DNA of 48,431 nucleotides from Bifidobacterium breve (lineage in GTDB: Bacteria; Actinomycetota; Thermoleophilia; Solirubrobacterales; Solirubrobacteraceae). The notes below the pieces were generated by a model. The model saw only the letters and a list, made by a program, of their open reading frames with translations, was not told the DNA's origin and did no database searches. The DNA lies in the NCBI GenBank assembly GCA_945878865.1, contig CAMCUD010000030.1, positions 1 through 48,431 of the forward strand, given 5' to 3'. Each line of letters begins with the position of its first letter. The stretch's first letter is position 1. The position numbers and the translations under genes are program-made. This document shows positions 33,706 through 43,308 of the stretch, piece by piece.

Positions 33706-36351
33706 TCAGTTCAGGCCGCCTGCGGCGACAAGCGTGCTGCCATCGTTGCCGATCAACGTGCTCCCGTCGTTGCCGATCAGCGTGCTTCCGTCGTTGCCGA
33801 TCAACGTAGACCCGTCGTTGCCGATCAGCGTGCTGCCATCGTTGCCGATGAGCTTGGCGCCCTTGAGCTGCGCGGGCGCGACCGCCAGTGCGCCGCCCGC
33901 CGCCGCAGCGACGAGCCGCGTGGACGGCGGCACCACCACGGTCCCCTGGGGCGTCGCGACGGCGTTGCCGCCGCCGGCCGCGACCATGCCCGCGGGATTG
34001 ACCTTCATGACGTTCCCCGCGCCGGCCGCGAGCACCGCGGACTTCTCGTTCGACATGCCGACGAGCGCGTTCCCGCCCGGCGCCTCGAGCACGGCACACG
34101 TGCCCTGCCCCACCGCCCCGTTCCCCAGCGCAAGGATGCACGCGCCCTTGGGATTGAGGGTCGGCGGCTGGGGATTGGACACGAGCTTGCCCGTCAGCGA
34201 GACCTGCCCGACCGAGAGCTTCGCCTGCTCCGTGACCTTCTCGGTGCGCTCGCGCTTGGGCCGCGGCGAGGCCTCCTCGGTGCTGACCGTGCGCGACCGG
34301 CCGTCGAACAGCCGCACGATGCTGGCCCAGATCCCCTCGAAGAACCCGCCCTGCGCGGCGCGCGCGGCCCGCGGGGTCACCGCAACCGGCCCGTCCTTCG
34401 TGAGCTTGATCTGGCGCCCGCTCACCGTCTCGTAGACCGTCCCGACCGCAGGCGGCCCGACGACCTCGACCTCGACGCCCGCGCTCAGGACCTCGTCGCC
34501 GCCGGTTTCCTGCACGACGCAGATCTTGATCTTGCCCGGCTTGACCGGCGTGATGCCGAACACCGCGCGGCCGTTGGCGGTCTGCCGCTTGCTCGGACCG
34601 TACCCCTTGGGCACCACGCCGTCGGCGTCGACGAACACGGTCGCCTCCGGCCACTGGAACGCGCGGTCGAAGACCGCAAGCTCGATGAACGACTGGTACG
34701 TCCCCGCGGGTGACGACGGGATCGTCCATCCGTTCGGGGTGCCGGCCTTGAGGCCGAGCGCGCGGCGGTTGGGCGTGTAACCGTCGGTCACCGCGATGCG
34801 CAGGTCACCGCCGATCGGACACGTGATCCCGGCGCGGAGGTCCGCCTTCGTCTTCGCCGCGGCCTGGTTCTTCGCGTCGACGGCGCGCTGGGCCTCCAGC
34901 TTGATGCGCGCCTCCTCGGCGGCCTTGGCGAGCTTGATGTCGTAGTCGACCTTGCAGCGGTTGACGCCGCCGAGGATCGCCGACGCGACGTCGGCGTCGA
35001 GGGCCTTGCCACCGAGCCGCTTGACGTCGGCGCGCAGGCTCGCGAGGTCGCAGTCGCGCAGGTAGTCGGCGTCGGCCAGGCACACGACGAGCTGGACGGC
35101 GACCGGGTTGCGCGTGCTGTTGGGCAGCTCGGCGCCGCGGAGCGGACGCTGCGCGACGACCTTCAGTGCGTCGGCGGACTTGCACCCGCGCCGGAACTCG
35201 AGGTCGACCTCGGCCGAGCCGATGGCCGCCAGCGCGGCGTCACGGGCCCGCGCGAACGGCTGACCCGTCACGCGCGGCATGCGCGACACCGTCTCGGTCG
35301 GCACGACACCGCGCAGCACGAACGGGGTGCCGGCGAGGACCGCCCCGGCAGGAGCCGGGCCCGGATCGGCAGCGGGCGGCGTGGGATCGGCGGGGGTCCC
35401 CGGCCCCGGCGTGCCGCCCCCTCCGCCGAGACGCGCGACCGTCTCGCAGTGCAGCGGCTCGGGGTCGTTCGCGTCGATGAATGCCGTCTCCGCCACGCCG
35501 AACGACGAGGACGACGGGGAGTCGCAGTCGAGCCCGAGATCGGCCTCGCCGTCGCGCGCCCGCACGGTGTCCTCGCCCTCGTTGCCCTCGATCGTGTCGG
35601 CGCCGGGGCCGCCGTCGAGGTCGTCGTCACCCTTCGAGCCGTTGATGACCTCGGACGCCGGACCGCCGACGATGACGTCGTTGAACGCGGTCCCCCGCAG
35701 CCGCTCGAAGCCGCCGCGGATGTCGTCACCCTCGGCGCCGGCGGAGCCGCCGTCGTTGGCCACGCCGTCGAGCTTCATGTGCACGGCGACGGTCTGCCCG
35801 CCGAAGTTCAGGGAGTCCTGGCCCGACGCGCCGGTGTCGCGGTAGAGGTCCGGGCCGTCGTCGGCCGTCGGCGCATTCGAGTCGTTGTAGCCGTTCTCGA
35901 CGAGGTCGCCGCCTCCGCGGCCGTCGAGCTGGTCGGCGCCCGTCCCGCCGTTCATCCGGTCGGCGCCGCCGCCGCCGAGCAGCACGTCGTCGCCGCCGCG
36001 TCCGTACAGCTCGGCGGGGAAGGTCGCGTTCGGGTCCACGGAGACGCTGTCCCCGGTGCTGCTGCCGTAGAGCTGCACCCGGAAGGCAGCCGGCGCGAGG
36101 CCGGCGCACTCCACGCTCTTGGGCGTCGGCTTCGTGCAGCTCGCGTCGGAGAGCGACAGGTCGCTCACCGCGTCCGCGACGCGGATCACGCCCGAGGACG
36201 GCGAGTCGATGTCGAGGTCCATCGCGTCAGCGCCGCCTCCGAGCACGACGACGCCGATGGACGTTGCGTACACCGTTGTCGCCGCGTGCGCGGTGGCGGC
36301 GCAGAAGAGCACCGCGATGGTGCAGGACAGAGACACCAGGAGTCGGACCAT
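33706..36351 (-). CDS. Secreted RTX-like protein with PASTA-like domain and LIGNDGST repeats
   Basis: An 881-residue exported protein: signal peptide (MVRLLVSLSCTIAVLFCAATAHA), then haemolysin-type calcium-binding repeats (LYGRGGDDVLLGGGGADRMN; DDDLDGGPGADTIEGNEGED) in residues about 110-270. A Pro-rich linker follows, then a PASTA-like unit (MPRVTGQPFARARDAALAAI ... VVAQRPLRG), a KAAEEARIKLEAQRA coiled coil, and beta-rich parts. The C terminus is low-complexity with AAGGGN motifs and five perfect LIGNDGST octapeptides. There is a likely leaderless promoter at 36358-36387. Probably surface-bound or released; the ligand is unknown. The PASTA-like part suggests peptidoglycan or glycan binding. 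Confidence 0.82.
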   Translation of the reverse strand: MVRLLVSLSCTIAVLFCAATAHAATTVYATSIGVVVLGGGADAMDLDIDSPSSGVIRVADAVSDLSLSDASCTKPTPKSVECAGLAPAAFRVQLYGSSTGDSVSVDPNATFPAELYGRGGDDVLLGGGGADRMNGGTGADQLDGRGGGDLVENGYNDSNAPTADDGPDLYRDTGASGQDSLNFGGQTVAVHMKLDGVANDGGSAGAEGDDIRGGFERLRGTAFNDVIVGGPASEVINGSKGDDDLDGGPGADTIEGNEGEDTVRARDGEADLGLDCDSPSSSSFGVAETAFIDANDPEPLHCETVARLGGGGGTPGPGTPADPTPPAADPGPAPAGAVLAGTPFVLRGVVPTETVSRMPRVTGQPFARARDAALAAIGSAEVDLEFRRGCKSADALKVVAQRPLRGAELPNSTRNPVAVQLVVCLADADYLRDCDLASLRADVKRLGGKALDADVASAILGGVNRCKVDYDIKLAKAAEEARIKLEAQRAVDAKNQAAAKTKADLRAGITCPIGGDLRIAVTDGYTPNRRALGLKAGTPNGWTIPSSPAGTYQSFIELAVFDRAFQWPEATVFVDADGVVPKGYGPSKRQTANGRAVFGITPVKPGKIKICVVQETGGDEVLSAGVEVEVVGPPAVGTVYETVSGRQIKLTKDGPVAVTPRAARAAQGGFFEGIWASIVRLFDGRSRTVSTEEASPRPKRERTEKVTEQAKLSVGQVSLTGKLVSNPQPPTLNPKGACILALGNGAVGQGTCAVLEAPGGNALVGMSNEKSAVLAAGAGNVMKVNPAGMVAAGGGNAVATPQGTVVVPPSTRLVAAAAGGALAVAPAQLKGAKLIGNDGSTLIGNDGSTLIGNDGSTLIGNDGSTLIGNDGSTLVAAGGLN
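33733..33852 (-). repeat. Five tandem 24-bp repeats encoding LIGNDGST
   Basis: Units at 33733-33756, 33757-33780, 33781-33804, 33805-33828 and 33829-33852 are all in frame. They differ only at a few synonymous third positions, so the peptide is identical in all five. The array ends eight codons (LVAAGGLN) before the stop codon. Confidence 0.9.
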
Positions 36352-36357
36352 CGCGCG

Positions 36358-36387
36358 ACCCTACACGTCACTCTGCAATGCAGTCAA
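36358..36387 (-). promoter_or_regulatory. Promoter of the RTX-like gene
   Basis: On the minus strand TTGACT (36382-36387), an 18-bp spacer and TAGGGT (36358-36363) are in good order. The -10 box is 6 nt from the ATG at 36351, so transcription would begin at or next to the start codon. A second TTGACA (36404-36409) lies further up in an unusually AT-rich patch. Confidence 0.6.
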
Positions 36388-36423
36388 TTACTTTTGGGCG
36401 CCATGTCAAGGACGCGCCACGGA

Positions 36424-36449
36424 CCGGCGTCCCGCCCCCGGGACGCCGG
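36424..36449 (-). terminator. Perfect hairpin terminator, right copy of the 29-bp element
   Basis: CCGGCGTCCCG (36424-36434) and its exact complement (36439-36449) make an 11-bp stem with a CCCC loop. In minus-strand orientation it follows the VWA gene stop by 18 bp, ending the HtrA-MoxR-DUF58-VWA operon before the RTX-like promoter. The other copy is at 33667-33695. Confidence 0.75.
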
Positions 36450-36467
36450 CCCTCACGCGCGGAGGAC

Positions 36468-37451
36468 CTAGACGAGACGGCCGAACCAGCGCAGCGACAG
36501 CCCGCCCCCGAGCAGTAGCAGCGCCACGGCCCCGCCGGCGAACCAGGCGGTGATCTCGCGGTCTTCCTTCTCGGTGCCCACCCTGGCCCCAAGGTCGTCG
36601 TAGATCGACTTCAGCTCGTCCTCGCTGCCCGCGTCGAACGTGCGCGCGCCGGTCTCGGATGCGATCTGCTTCAGCGTCTCGGTGTCGGGGGGGACCGGGA
36701 TCGTCCGCGGCATGAAGTCGCCGGGCTGCTGGAGCGTGATCGTGCCCTCGGGCGTGCCGAGCGCGATCGTGTAGACGGGCACGCCGAGGTCCTTTGCCTG
36801 CTTGGCGATGTCGAGCGGCTGGGCGGTGCCGGACGTGTTCTCCCCGTCGGACAGCAGCACGATCGCGGCGGGCGCCTTGTCGTTCTTCGGGTCCTTCTTC
36901 TTCGCCTCCTCGGCGACCTGGCGGACCTGCTCGACGCCGATGCTCAGGCCGTCGCCCATCGCGGTGCCGCCCTGCGGGCGCTGGGACTCCAGCGCGGCCT
37001 TCACCTGGTCGCGGTCGGTGGTCGGCGCGATGTTCAGCGACGCCGTGTTCGAGAAGGACGCGAGCCCGAGCTTCACGTTGTCCGGCAGCCCGTCGGCGAA
37101 GGACTTCGCCGCGTCGCGGGCGACCTGGAGACGGCTGGGCTTGACGTCGGTGGCCATCATCGAGCCCGAGGTGTCGGTGACGAGCATGACCGTGGCCTCT
37201 TCCTTCGGCACGGTGACCTCCACGTGCGGGCGCGCGAACGCGACGATCAGCCCGGCGAGCGACAGCAGGAGGAACGCGGCGGGGATATGGCGGCGCCATT
37301 GCGGGCGCTCCTTGACGACGGCGTCGAGCAGCGCGACGTTGGTGAAGCGCGCGGCGTACTTCGGCTGGCGCCGTCGCGAGACGACATACGCCAGCAGCGC
37401 CAGCGGGATGATCGCCAGCGCGATGAGCGCGGTGGGGTCCTCGAAGCTCAC
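36468..37451 (-). CDS. VWA-domain membrane protein (BatA-like)
   Basis: A 327-residue protein with two N-terminal helices (near residues 8-24 and 55-73), a VWA domain with an intact MIDAS DTSGSM (93-98), LLSDGENTSG later on, and a third helix near the C terminus (FAGGAVALLLLGGGLSLRW). BatA proteins form complexes with MoxR ATPases and DUF58 proteins, and are thought to help folding or metal insertion of envelope proteins. GTG start overlapping the DUF58 stop (GTGA). Last gene of its operon. Confidence 0.9.
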   Translation of the reverse strand: MSFEDPTALIALAIIPLALLAYVVSRRRQPKYAARFTNVALLDAVVKERPQWRRHIPAAFLLLSLAGLIVAFARPHVEVTVPKEEATVMLVTDTSGSMMATDVKPSRLQVARDAAKSFADGLPDNVKLGLASFSNTASLNIAPTTDRDQVKAALESQRPQGGTAMGDGLSIGVEQVRQVAEEAKKKDPKNDKAPAAIVLLSDGENTSGTAQPLDIAKQAKDLGVPVYTIALGTPEGTITLQQPGDFMPRTIPVPPDTETLKQIASETGARTFDAGSEDELKSIYDDLGARVGTEKEDREITAWFAGGAVALLLLGGGLSLRWFGRLV

Positions 37452-38415
37452 GCGGGCACCTCCTCCGGGCGGACAGGTCGCGCCGGACGCCAGCCGGCGC
37501 GGTGGCGCGCGCCCCGCAGCGCGGCGGCGAGCGGCCCAAGCCAGTCACCTTCGGTGGTCAGGACGGCGTGCTCGCAGCCGGTGCCCGCCAGGGCGACGCG
37601 CAGCTGCTCGCGCTCGGCGGCAGACGCTTCGGCGAACCGGCGGCGCAACCGCTTGCTGTTGGTGTCCACGCGGACGTGGCGGCCGGTCTCGGGATCGACC
37701 AGCGCGAGATCGGCGCCCACATCGGGCAGCTCCATCTCCCGCGGATCACGAATCTCGACGGCGAGGCCGGTGTGGCGGTGCAGCAGGCGGCGCAGGCGCG
37801 GGGTCCAGTCGCCCTCGCCGCGGAAGTCGCTGACGATGATGAGCAGCGCTGCGCCGCGCGTGGCCTTGTCGGCTCGGTCGAGTGCGTCGGCGAGGTTCGA
37901 GGCGTCCGCGGTGCGCTCGGGCGCGACGTCGGCACGCGCCTCGGTCAGCGCCTGCAGCGTGCCCCGGCGGCCGGAGTGAGGACGGTGCACGCGCGCGGGC
38001 CCGCCCTCCCCGAAGGTGATCACGCCGAGCTGGTTGCCCCGGCGCGTGGCGAGTGTCGCCATGACGCCGGTGACGCCCTCGGCGACGTCGGCCTTCACCC
38101 GATCGGCGGTGCCGAAGCCCATCGACGTGCTGCGGTCCAGCAGCAGCCACGTGGTGAGCGAGCGCTCGGCGACGTGCACGCGCACCTGCGGCTCCCCCGT
38201 CCGCGCGCTCGCGGCGGCGTCGAGGTGCCGCACGTCGTCGCCCGGCTGGTAGGGCCGAATCCGCGCGAGCTCCGTGCCGGAGCCGACCTGCGCGCTCGTC
38301 CGGTCGCCCGGCCACAGGTCGCGCACGCGGCGCGAGGCGGCCAGCTCGAGCTGGCGCACCGCGCTCGCGGGGATCGGCCCGGGGCCGAGCCGCGGATTGG
38401 GGACCGATGTCAGCT

Positions 38416-38419
<4 letters not shown>
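37448..38419 (-). CDS. DUF58 domain protein
   Basis: A 323-residue protein containing the DUF58 signature RPYQPGDDVRHLDAAASAR (55-73) and a VWA-like fold with DRSTS (95-99), which keeps D-x-S-x-S. DUF58 proteins go with MoxR ATPases and VWA proteins, here in the order MoxR-DUF58-VWA. Both ends have 4-bp GTGA overlaps with neighbours, so dosage is linked. GTG start. No membrane helix is apparent; it likely lies on the cytoplasmic side of the complex. Confidence 0.9.
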
Positions 38420-39462
<1,043 letters not shown>

Positions 39463-39465
39463 GGA

Positions 39466-40581
39466 TCAGCCTCCCTGGTCCGCGGTCTTCGGCCGCTCGC
39501 CCAGCTTGATGGTCACGGTCTTGCGGTCGCTGCCGCGGGTCACGACGACGCGGACGCTCTGGCCCGGCTGCTTGTCGGAGATCGCGTTGGCGACGTCCTC
39601 GGGTGTCTCGACCGACGTGCCGTCGACGGAGACGATCTTGTCGCCGACCTTCAGGTCGCTGGAGGCCGACGGCCCGCCCGCGACGATCTGCGCGACGACG
39701 ACGTCCTTGCCGTCCTGGCTCTGCCCGGTGCTGATGCCGAGGTACGCGCGCTTGATCTCCTTGCCGGTCTTCAGCTGCGCGGCGACCTCTTTGACGGTGT
39801 CGACGGGGATCGCGAAACCGACGCCGCTGTTGCTCGCGCTGCCGCCCGAGGCGATCTGCGCGTTGACGCCGATGACCTGGCCGGAGCCGTTGAGCAGCGG
39901 GCCGCCCGAGTTGCCGGGGTTGATCGCCGCGTCGGTCTGGATGACGCCGTCGATGGAGAAGCCGTTCGGCGACTCGATCGTGCGGTCCAGCGCCGAGACG
40001 ACGCCGGTCGTCAGCGTGCCGGAGAGACCGAACGGGGAGCCGATCGCGATGGTCGGCTCGCCGACCTTCAGCGCCTTGGATTCCCCGAGGTCGAGCGGCT
40101 GGATGCCGCCCTTGACGTCGGCGGGATCGACCTTGATGACGGCGATGTCGCTCGAGGCGTCGCTGCCGACCACCTTCGCGTCGATGAGGTCGTCGCCGTC
40201 GCCGAGCTTGACCTGCACCTTCGTCGCGTTGTCGACGACGTGCTGGTTGGTGACGATGTAGCCGTTCTTGTCGAGCACGAAGCCCGAGCCCGAGCCGGAC
40301 TGCTGCTGGCGCCCGAAGGGGGTCGGGACCCCGCTGCCGGAGCTGACGGCGATGTACGCGACGCTGTCCTGCACGCGCTCGTACAGCGCGGAGACGTCGG
40401 TGGCGTTGCGGACCTTGGTGGCGGGGGCGGGCGACGACGCGGAGCTCTCCTGCTCCACGGTGGTCGTCGTCCCATCGCTCTTGCTGTCGAACGCGCCGCC
40501 GACGGCGAGCGCGCCGAAGGCGACGGCGACGACCAGGGCGCCGAGCAACGCAGAGAGGAAGTTCTGCACGCGGGTGGGCAT
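39466..40581 (-). CDS. HtrA/DegP-like serine protease with PDZ domain
   Basis: A 371-residue envelope protease anchored by one N-terminal helix (SALLGALVVAVAFGALAVGG, 10-29). A Ser/Thr/Pro linker (to residue 60) precedes the trypsin-like domain with the triad H114 (TNQHVV), D145 (SSDIAVIKV) and S225 (GNSGGPL). A single PDZ domain (KRAYLGISTG to the C terminus) ends the protein. It cleaves or refolds damaged exported proteins. First gene of the operon with MoxR, DUF58 and VWA. No strong Shine-Dalgarno sequence or clear -10 box is seen. Confidence 0.94.
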   Translation of the reverse strand: MPTRVQNFLSALLGALVVAVAFGALAVGGAFDSKSDGTTTTVEQESSASSPAPATKVRNATDVSALYERVQDSVAYIAVSSGSGVPTPFGRQQQSGSGSGFVLDKNGYIVTNQHVVDNATKVQVKLGDGDDLIDAKVVGSDASSDIAVIKVDPADVKGGIQPLDLGESKALKVGEPTIAIGSPFGLSGTLTTGVVSALDRTIESPNGFSIDGVIQTDAAINPGNSGGPLLNGSGQVIGVNAQIASGGSASNSGVGFAIPVDTVKEVAAQLKTGKEIKRAYLGISTGQSQDGKDVVVAQIVAGGPSASSDLKVGDKIVSVDGTSVETPEDVANAISDKQPGQSVRVVVTRGSDRKTVTIKLGERPKTADQGG

Positions 40582-40643
40582 GGGGAAGATGGAACCTTTC
40601 GTGGCTGAAGCGCCGATAAGCGGGACCTGGGTGTGGGCTTAAA

Positions 40644-40970
40644 GTGCGCTGGGTGGACGGCATCCTCCTGCGCCTCGATCTCCCCGCGCTCACCTACGAC
40701 GCGGCGATGGACCTCATCGGCGACGCGCTCGGCACCGGCGCCCACCTCGTCGCCGTCCCCGGATCGGCGCTCGGCCGCGAGTTCACCGACCTGAGCACGC
40801 GCCTCGCGGGCGAGGTCCTCCAGAAGTTCGTCAACTACCGCATCGCACTCGCCGTCGTCGGGCCGCTGCCCGACGAGACGCGCAGCCCGTCTTGGGACGC
40901 GTTCGCCTCCGAGCATGCCCGCGGCGGCGCTCTGCGATTCGTCGACCACGTCGACACCCTGTCGGCCTAG
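40644..40970 (+). CDS. DUF4180 domain protein
   Basis: A 108-residue single-domain protein starting at GTG. The DUF4180 features are LIGDALGTGAHLVAVPGSAL, the AGEVLQKFVNYRIALAVVG core and the C-terminal RFVDHVDTL. Its function is unknown; members occur next to transcription regulators. It is divergent from htrA, with 62 bp between them, and is followed after 36 bp by the mutase gene, which has its own -10 box. Confidence 0.85.
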   Translation: MRWVDGILLRLDLPALTYDAAMDLIGDALGTGAHLVAVPGSALGREFTDLSTRLAGEVLQKFVNYRIALAVVGPLPDETRSPSWDAFASEHARGGALRFVDHVDTLSA

Positions 40971-40993
40971 CTTCACCGTCGCCAGCCGAGGCG

Positions 40994-40999
40994 TACCCT
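40994..40999 (+). promoter_or_regulatory. -10 box for methylmalonyl-CoA mutase gene
   Basis: TACCCT, 7 nt before the ATG at 41007. TTCACC (40972-40977, 4 of 6 matches to TTGACA) is 16 bp further upstream. A leaderless start is likely. Confidence 0.4.
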
Positions 41000-41006
41000 T
41001 CGGTCC

Positions 41007-42617
41007 ATGGCCACCGAAGAACGTCTCACCGTGGCGCCGATCGTGGGTCCGGACGACCCGCGGCGGTTCACGGATTCCGGCATCGAGATCAAGCCCCTGT
41101 ACACCGAGGAGGACCTGCCGGAGCAGCTGAACCTCGGTGAGCCCGGGGACTTCCCGTACACGCGCGGCGTGCATCGCGAGATGTACCGCAAGCAGCAGTG
41201 GACGATGCGCCAGTACGCGGGTTACGCGTCGGCGAAGGAGTCCAACGAGCGCTACCGCTACCTGCTCTCGCGCGGCGGCACGGGTCTCTCGATGGCCTTC
41301 GACCTGCCGACCCAGCTCGGCCTGGACAGCGACAACCCGCGCTGCCTCGGCGAGGTCGGCCGCACCGGCGTCGCGATCGACACGATCGACGACATGCGCA
41401 CCGCGTTCGACGGCATCCCGCTCGACCAGGTGTCGACGTCGATGACGATCAACGCGCCCGCCGCGGTCCTGCTCTGCCTGTACGAGCTCGTCGGCGAGGA
41501 GCAGGGCGTGCCGAGCGAGAAACTGCGCGGCACCACGCAGAACGACGTGCTCAAGGAGTACATCGCGCGCGGCAACTACATCTACCCGCCGGAGCCCACG
41601 ATGCGGCTCACGACGGACCTCTTCGCCTACTGCGCGGAGAACATCCCGAAGTGGAACACCGTCTCGATCTCGGGCTACCACTTCCGGGAGAAGGGCTGCA
41701 GCGCGGTCCAGGAGGTCGCGTTCACGCTGTCGTCCGGCATCGCGTACGTCACCGCGGCGATCGAGGCCGGCCTCGACGTCGACACGTTCGCCCCGCGCCT
41801 CGCGTTCTTCTTCAACGGGCACAACAACGTGTTCCAGGAGGTCGCGAAGTTCCGCGCCGCGCGTCGCATGTGGGCGACGATCATGCGCGACCGTTTCGGT
41901 GCCAAGAACCCGAAGTCGCTGATGCTGCGCTTCCACACGCAGACCGGCGGCGTAACGCTCACCGCCCAGCAGCCGATGAACAACGTCGTCCGCGTGGCGC
42001 TGCAGGGCTTCGCGGCGGTCTGCGGCGGCACGCAGTCGCTGCACACCAACGGCTTCGACGAAGCGCTCGCGCTCCCGACGGAGGAGGCCGCGAAGATCGC
42101 GCTGCGCACGCAGCAGATCATCGCCGCCGAGTCCGGCGCGACCGACACCGTCGACCCGTTCGCCGGCTCGTTCTTCATCGAGGCGCTGACCGACGAGATC
42201 GAGTCGCGCGCCTACGAGCTCATCGAGAAGGTCGACCAGCTCGGCGGTTCGAAGAACGCGATCGAGTTCATCACCGGCGAGATCGACGAGTCGGCCTGGG
42301 GCTACCAGGAGCGCTACCGCATCGAGCAGGACATCGTCGTCGGCGTCAACTCGTACGTCGAGGAGGAGCTCGAGGTGCCGGACCTCCTGCGCGTCGACCC
42401 GGAGTCCGAGCGCGAGCAGGTCGGGCGCCTGAAGGCGTTCAAGGAGAACCGCGACCAGGCGCTCGTCGAGACGCGCCTCGAGGAGCTGCGCGGCGCCGCG
42501 CGCGGCACGGACAACCTCCTGCCCTTCATCAAGCAGGCGCTGAAGGACCGCGCCTCGATGGGCGAGGTCTGCGGCGCGATGCAGGACGTCTTCGGCAAGT
42601 ACGCGCCGACGTTCTAG
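41007..42617 (+). CDS. Methylmalonyl-CoA mutase catalytic (large) subunit, stand-alone
   Basis: A 536-residue TIM-barrel subunit. Compared with the Propionibacterium shermanii enzyme, the substrate-defining Tyr89 and Arg207 correspond to Y70 ([15 protein letters not shown]) and R188 ([14 protein letters not shown]). Isobutyryl-CoA mutases have Phe and Gln there, so methylmalonyl-CoA is the likely substrate. Further family strings are [15 protein letters not shown]-like ([10 protein letters not shown]), [21 protein letters not shown] and [18 protein letters not shown]. The B12-binding domain (with DxHxxG) is absent and must be encoded elsewhere. It interconverts methylmalonyl-CoA and succinyl-CoA in the cytoplasm. 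Confidence 0.93.
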   Translation: MATEERLTVAPIVGPDDPRRFTDSGIEIKPLYTEEDLPEQLNLGEPGDFPYTRGVHREMYRKQQWTMRQYAGYASAKESNERYRYLLSRGGTGLSMAFDLPTQLGLDSDNPRCLGEVGRTGVAIDTIDDMRTAFDGIPLDQVSTSMTINAPAAVLLCLYELVGEEQGVPSEKLRGTTQNDVLKEYIARGNYIYPPEPTMRLTTDLFAYCAENIPKWNTVSISGYHFREKGCSAVQEVAFTLSSGIAYVTAAIEAGLDVDTFAPRLAFFFNGHNNVFQEVAKFRAARRMWATIMRDRFGAKNPKSLMLRFHTQTGGVTLTAQQPMNNVVRVALQGFAAVCGGTQSLHTNGFDEALALPTEEAAKIALRTQQIIAAESGATDTVDPFAGSFFIEALTDEIESRAYELIEKVDQLGGSKNAIEFITGEIDESAWGYQERYRIEQDIVVGVNSYVEEELEVPDLLRVDPESEREQVGRLKAFKENRDQALVETRLEELRGAARGTDNLLPFIKQALKDRASMGEVCGAMQDVFGKYAPTF

Positions 42618-42646
42618 TTCCGCACTGATCGTCCGATGACGGGGGC

Positions 42647-43264
42647 GTGCGCTTCGCCGCCCTCGTCATCTGCTGCTTCGCGCTGGCCTGCGGTTCGGCG
42701 GACGCCTACGTGCTGGACGCGGGCACTGGTCGGTTCACGAACCCGCCGGTCGGTGGCGTGCGCGCGTCCGTGCCGATCAGCGGGACTGCCGCGTCGTACC
42801 CGCGGGTGGCGGAGATGTGGGCCGCCGCCGTGCGGTACTGGGGCGGCGTGCCGCGCTCGTGCCGCGCTTCGGGCGTGCAGTTCAAGCTCTCGCGCGAGGA
42901 CAGCGAGGCCGACCCGAACGACACCGAGACGTCGGCCTGGGTCTACGACGGCGAGCTGTGCTCGATGTACTTCAACGAGGCCAACACCGACTGGCCGATC
43001 TCCGACGAGAACACCTACGCGTGGTGCACGGTCGTGGTCCACGAGATGGGCCACATGCTCGGGCTCTCGCACAGCCGGCGCAAGCAGAACATGATGACCG
43101 GGGACTGGATCCCCGATCAGGCGCCGGAGTGCTTCCAGTTCGCCACCGACGGGTCGCGGTACGTGCAGCGGATCGACGATCCCTTCTACACGCCGAGCGG
43201 CCGCCGCCGGACGGCGGCGCAACGTGCGGCGTATCTGCGCAAGCAGCGCGCAAAACGGCGATAG
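42647..43264 (+). CDS. Secreted matrixin-like zinc metalloprotease
   Basis: A 205-residue protein from GTG. A signal peptide (MRFAALVICCFALACGSADA) is followed by a small catalytic domain. The metzincin zinc motif HEMGHMLGLSH gives H132, E133, H136 and H142, and NMMTGD (148-153) gives the Met-turn. Four Cys after the signal (C72, C105, C127, C162) could form disulfides. No pro-domain with a cysteine switch is recognised. The basic tail (SGRRRTAAQRAAYLRKQRAKRR) is unusual. It probably cuts extracellular proteins or peptides. Weak ribosome-binding context: the gene lies 29 bp after the mutase stop. Confidence 0.82.
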   Translation: MRFAALVICCFALACGSADAYVLDAGTGRFTNPPVGGVRASVPISGTAASYPRVAEMWAAAVRYWGGVPRSCRASGVQFKLSREDSEADPNDTETSAWVYDGELCSMYFNEANTDWPISDENTYAWCTVVVHEMGHMLGLSHSRRKQNMMTGDWIPDQAPECFQFATDGSRYVQRIDDPFYTPSGRRRTAAQRAAYLRKQRAKRR

Positions 43265-43308
43265 AAGCGCGAAACGTCTGCTGAAACGACGGCCGCGCCG
43301 CCATCCCC

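Noticed and set aside
33733-33852. CRISPR-like array
   Set aside because: The 24-bp units are directly contiguous with no spacers and are in frame within a coding sequence.
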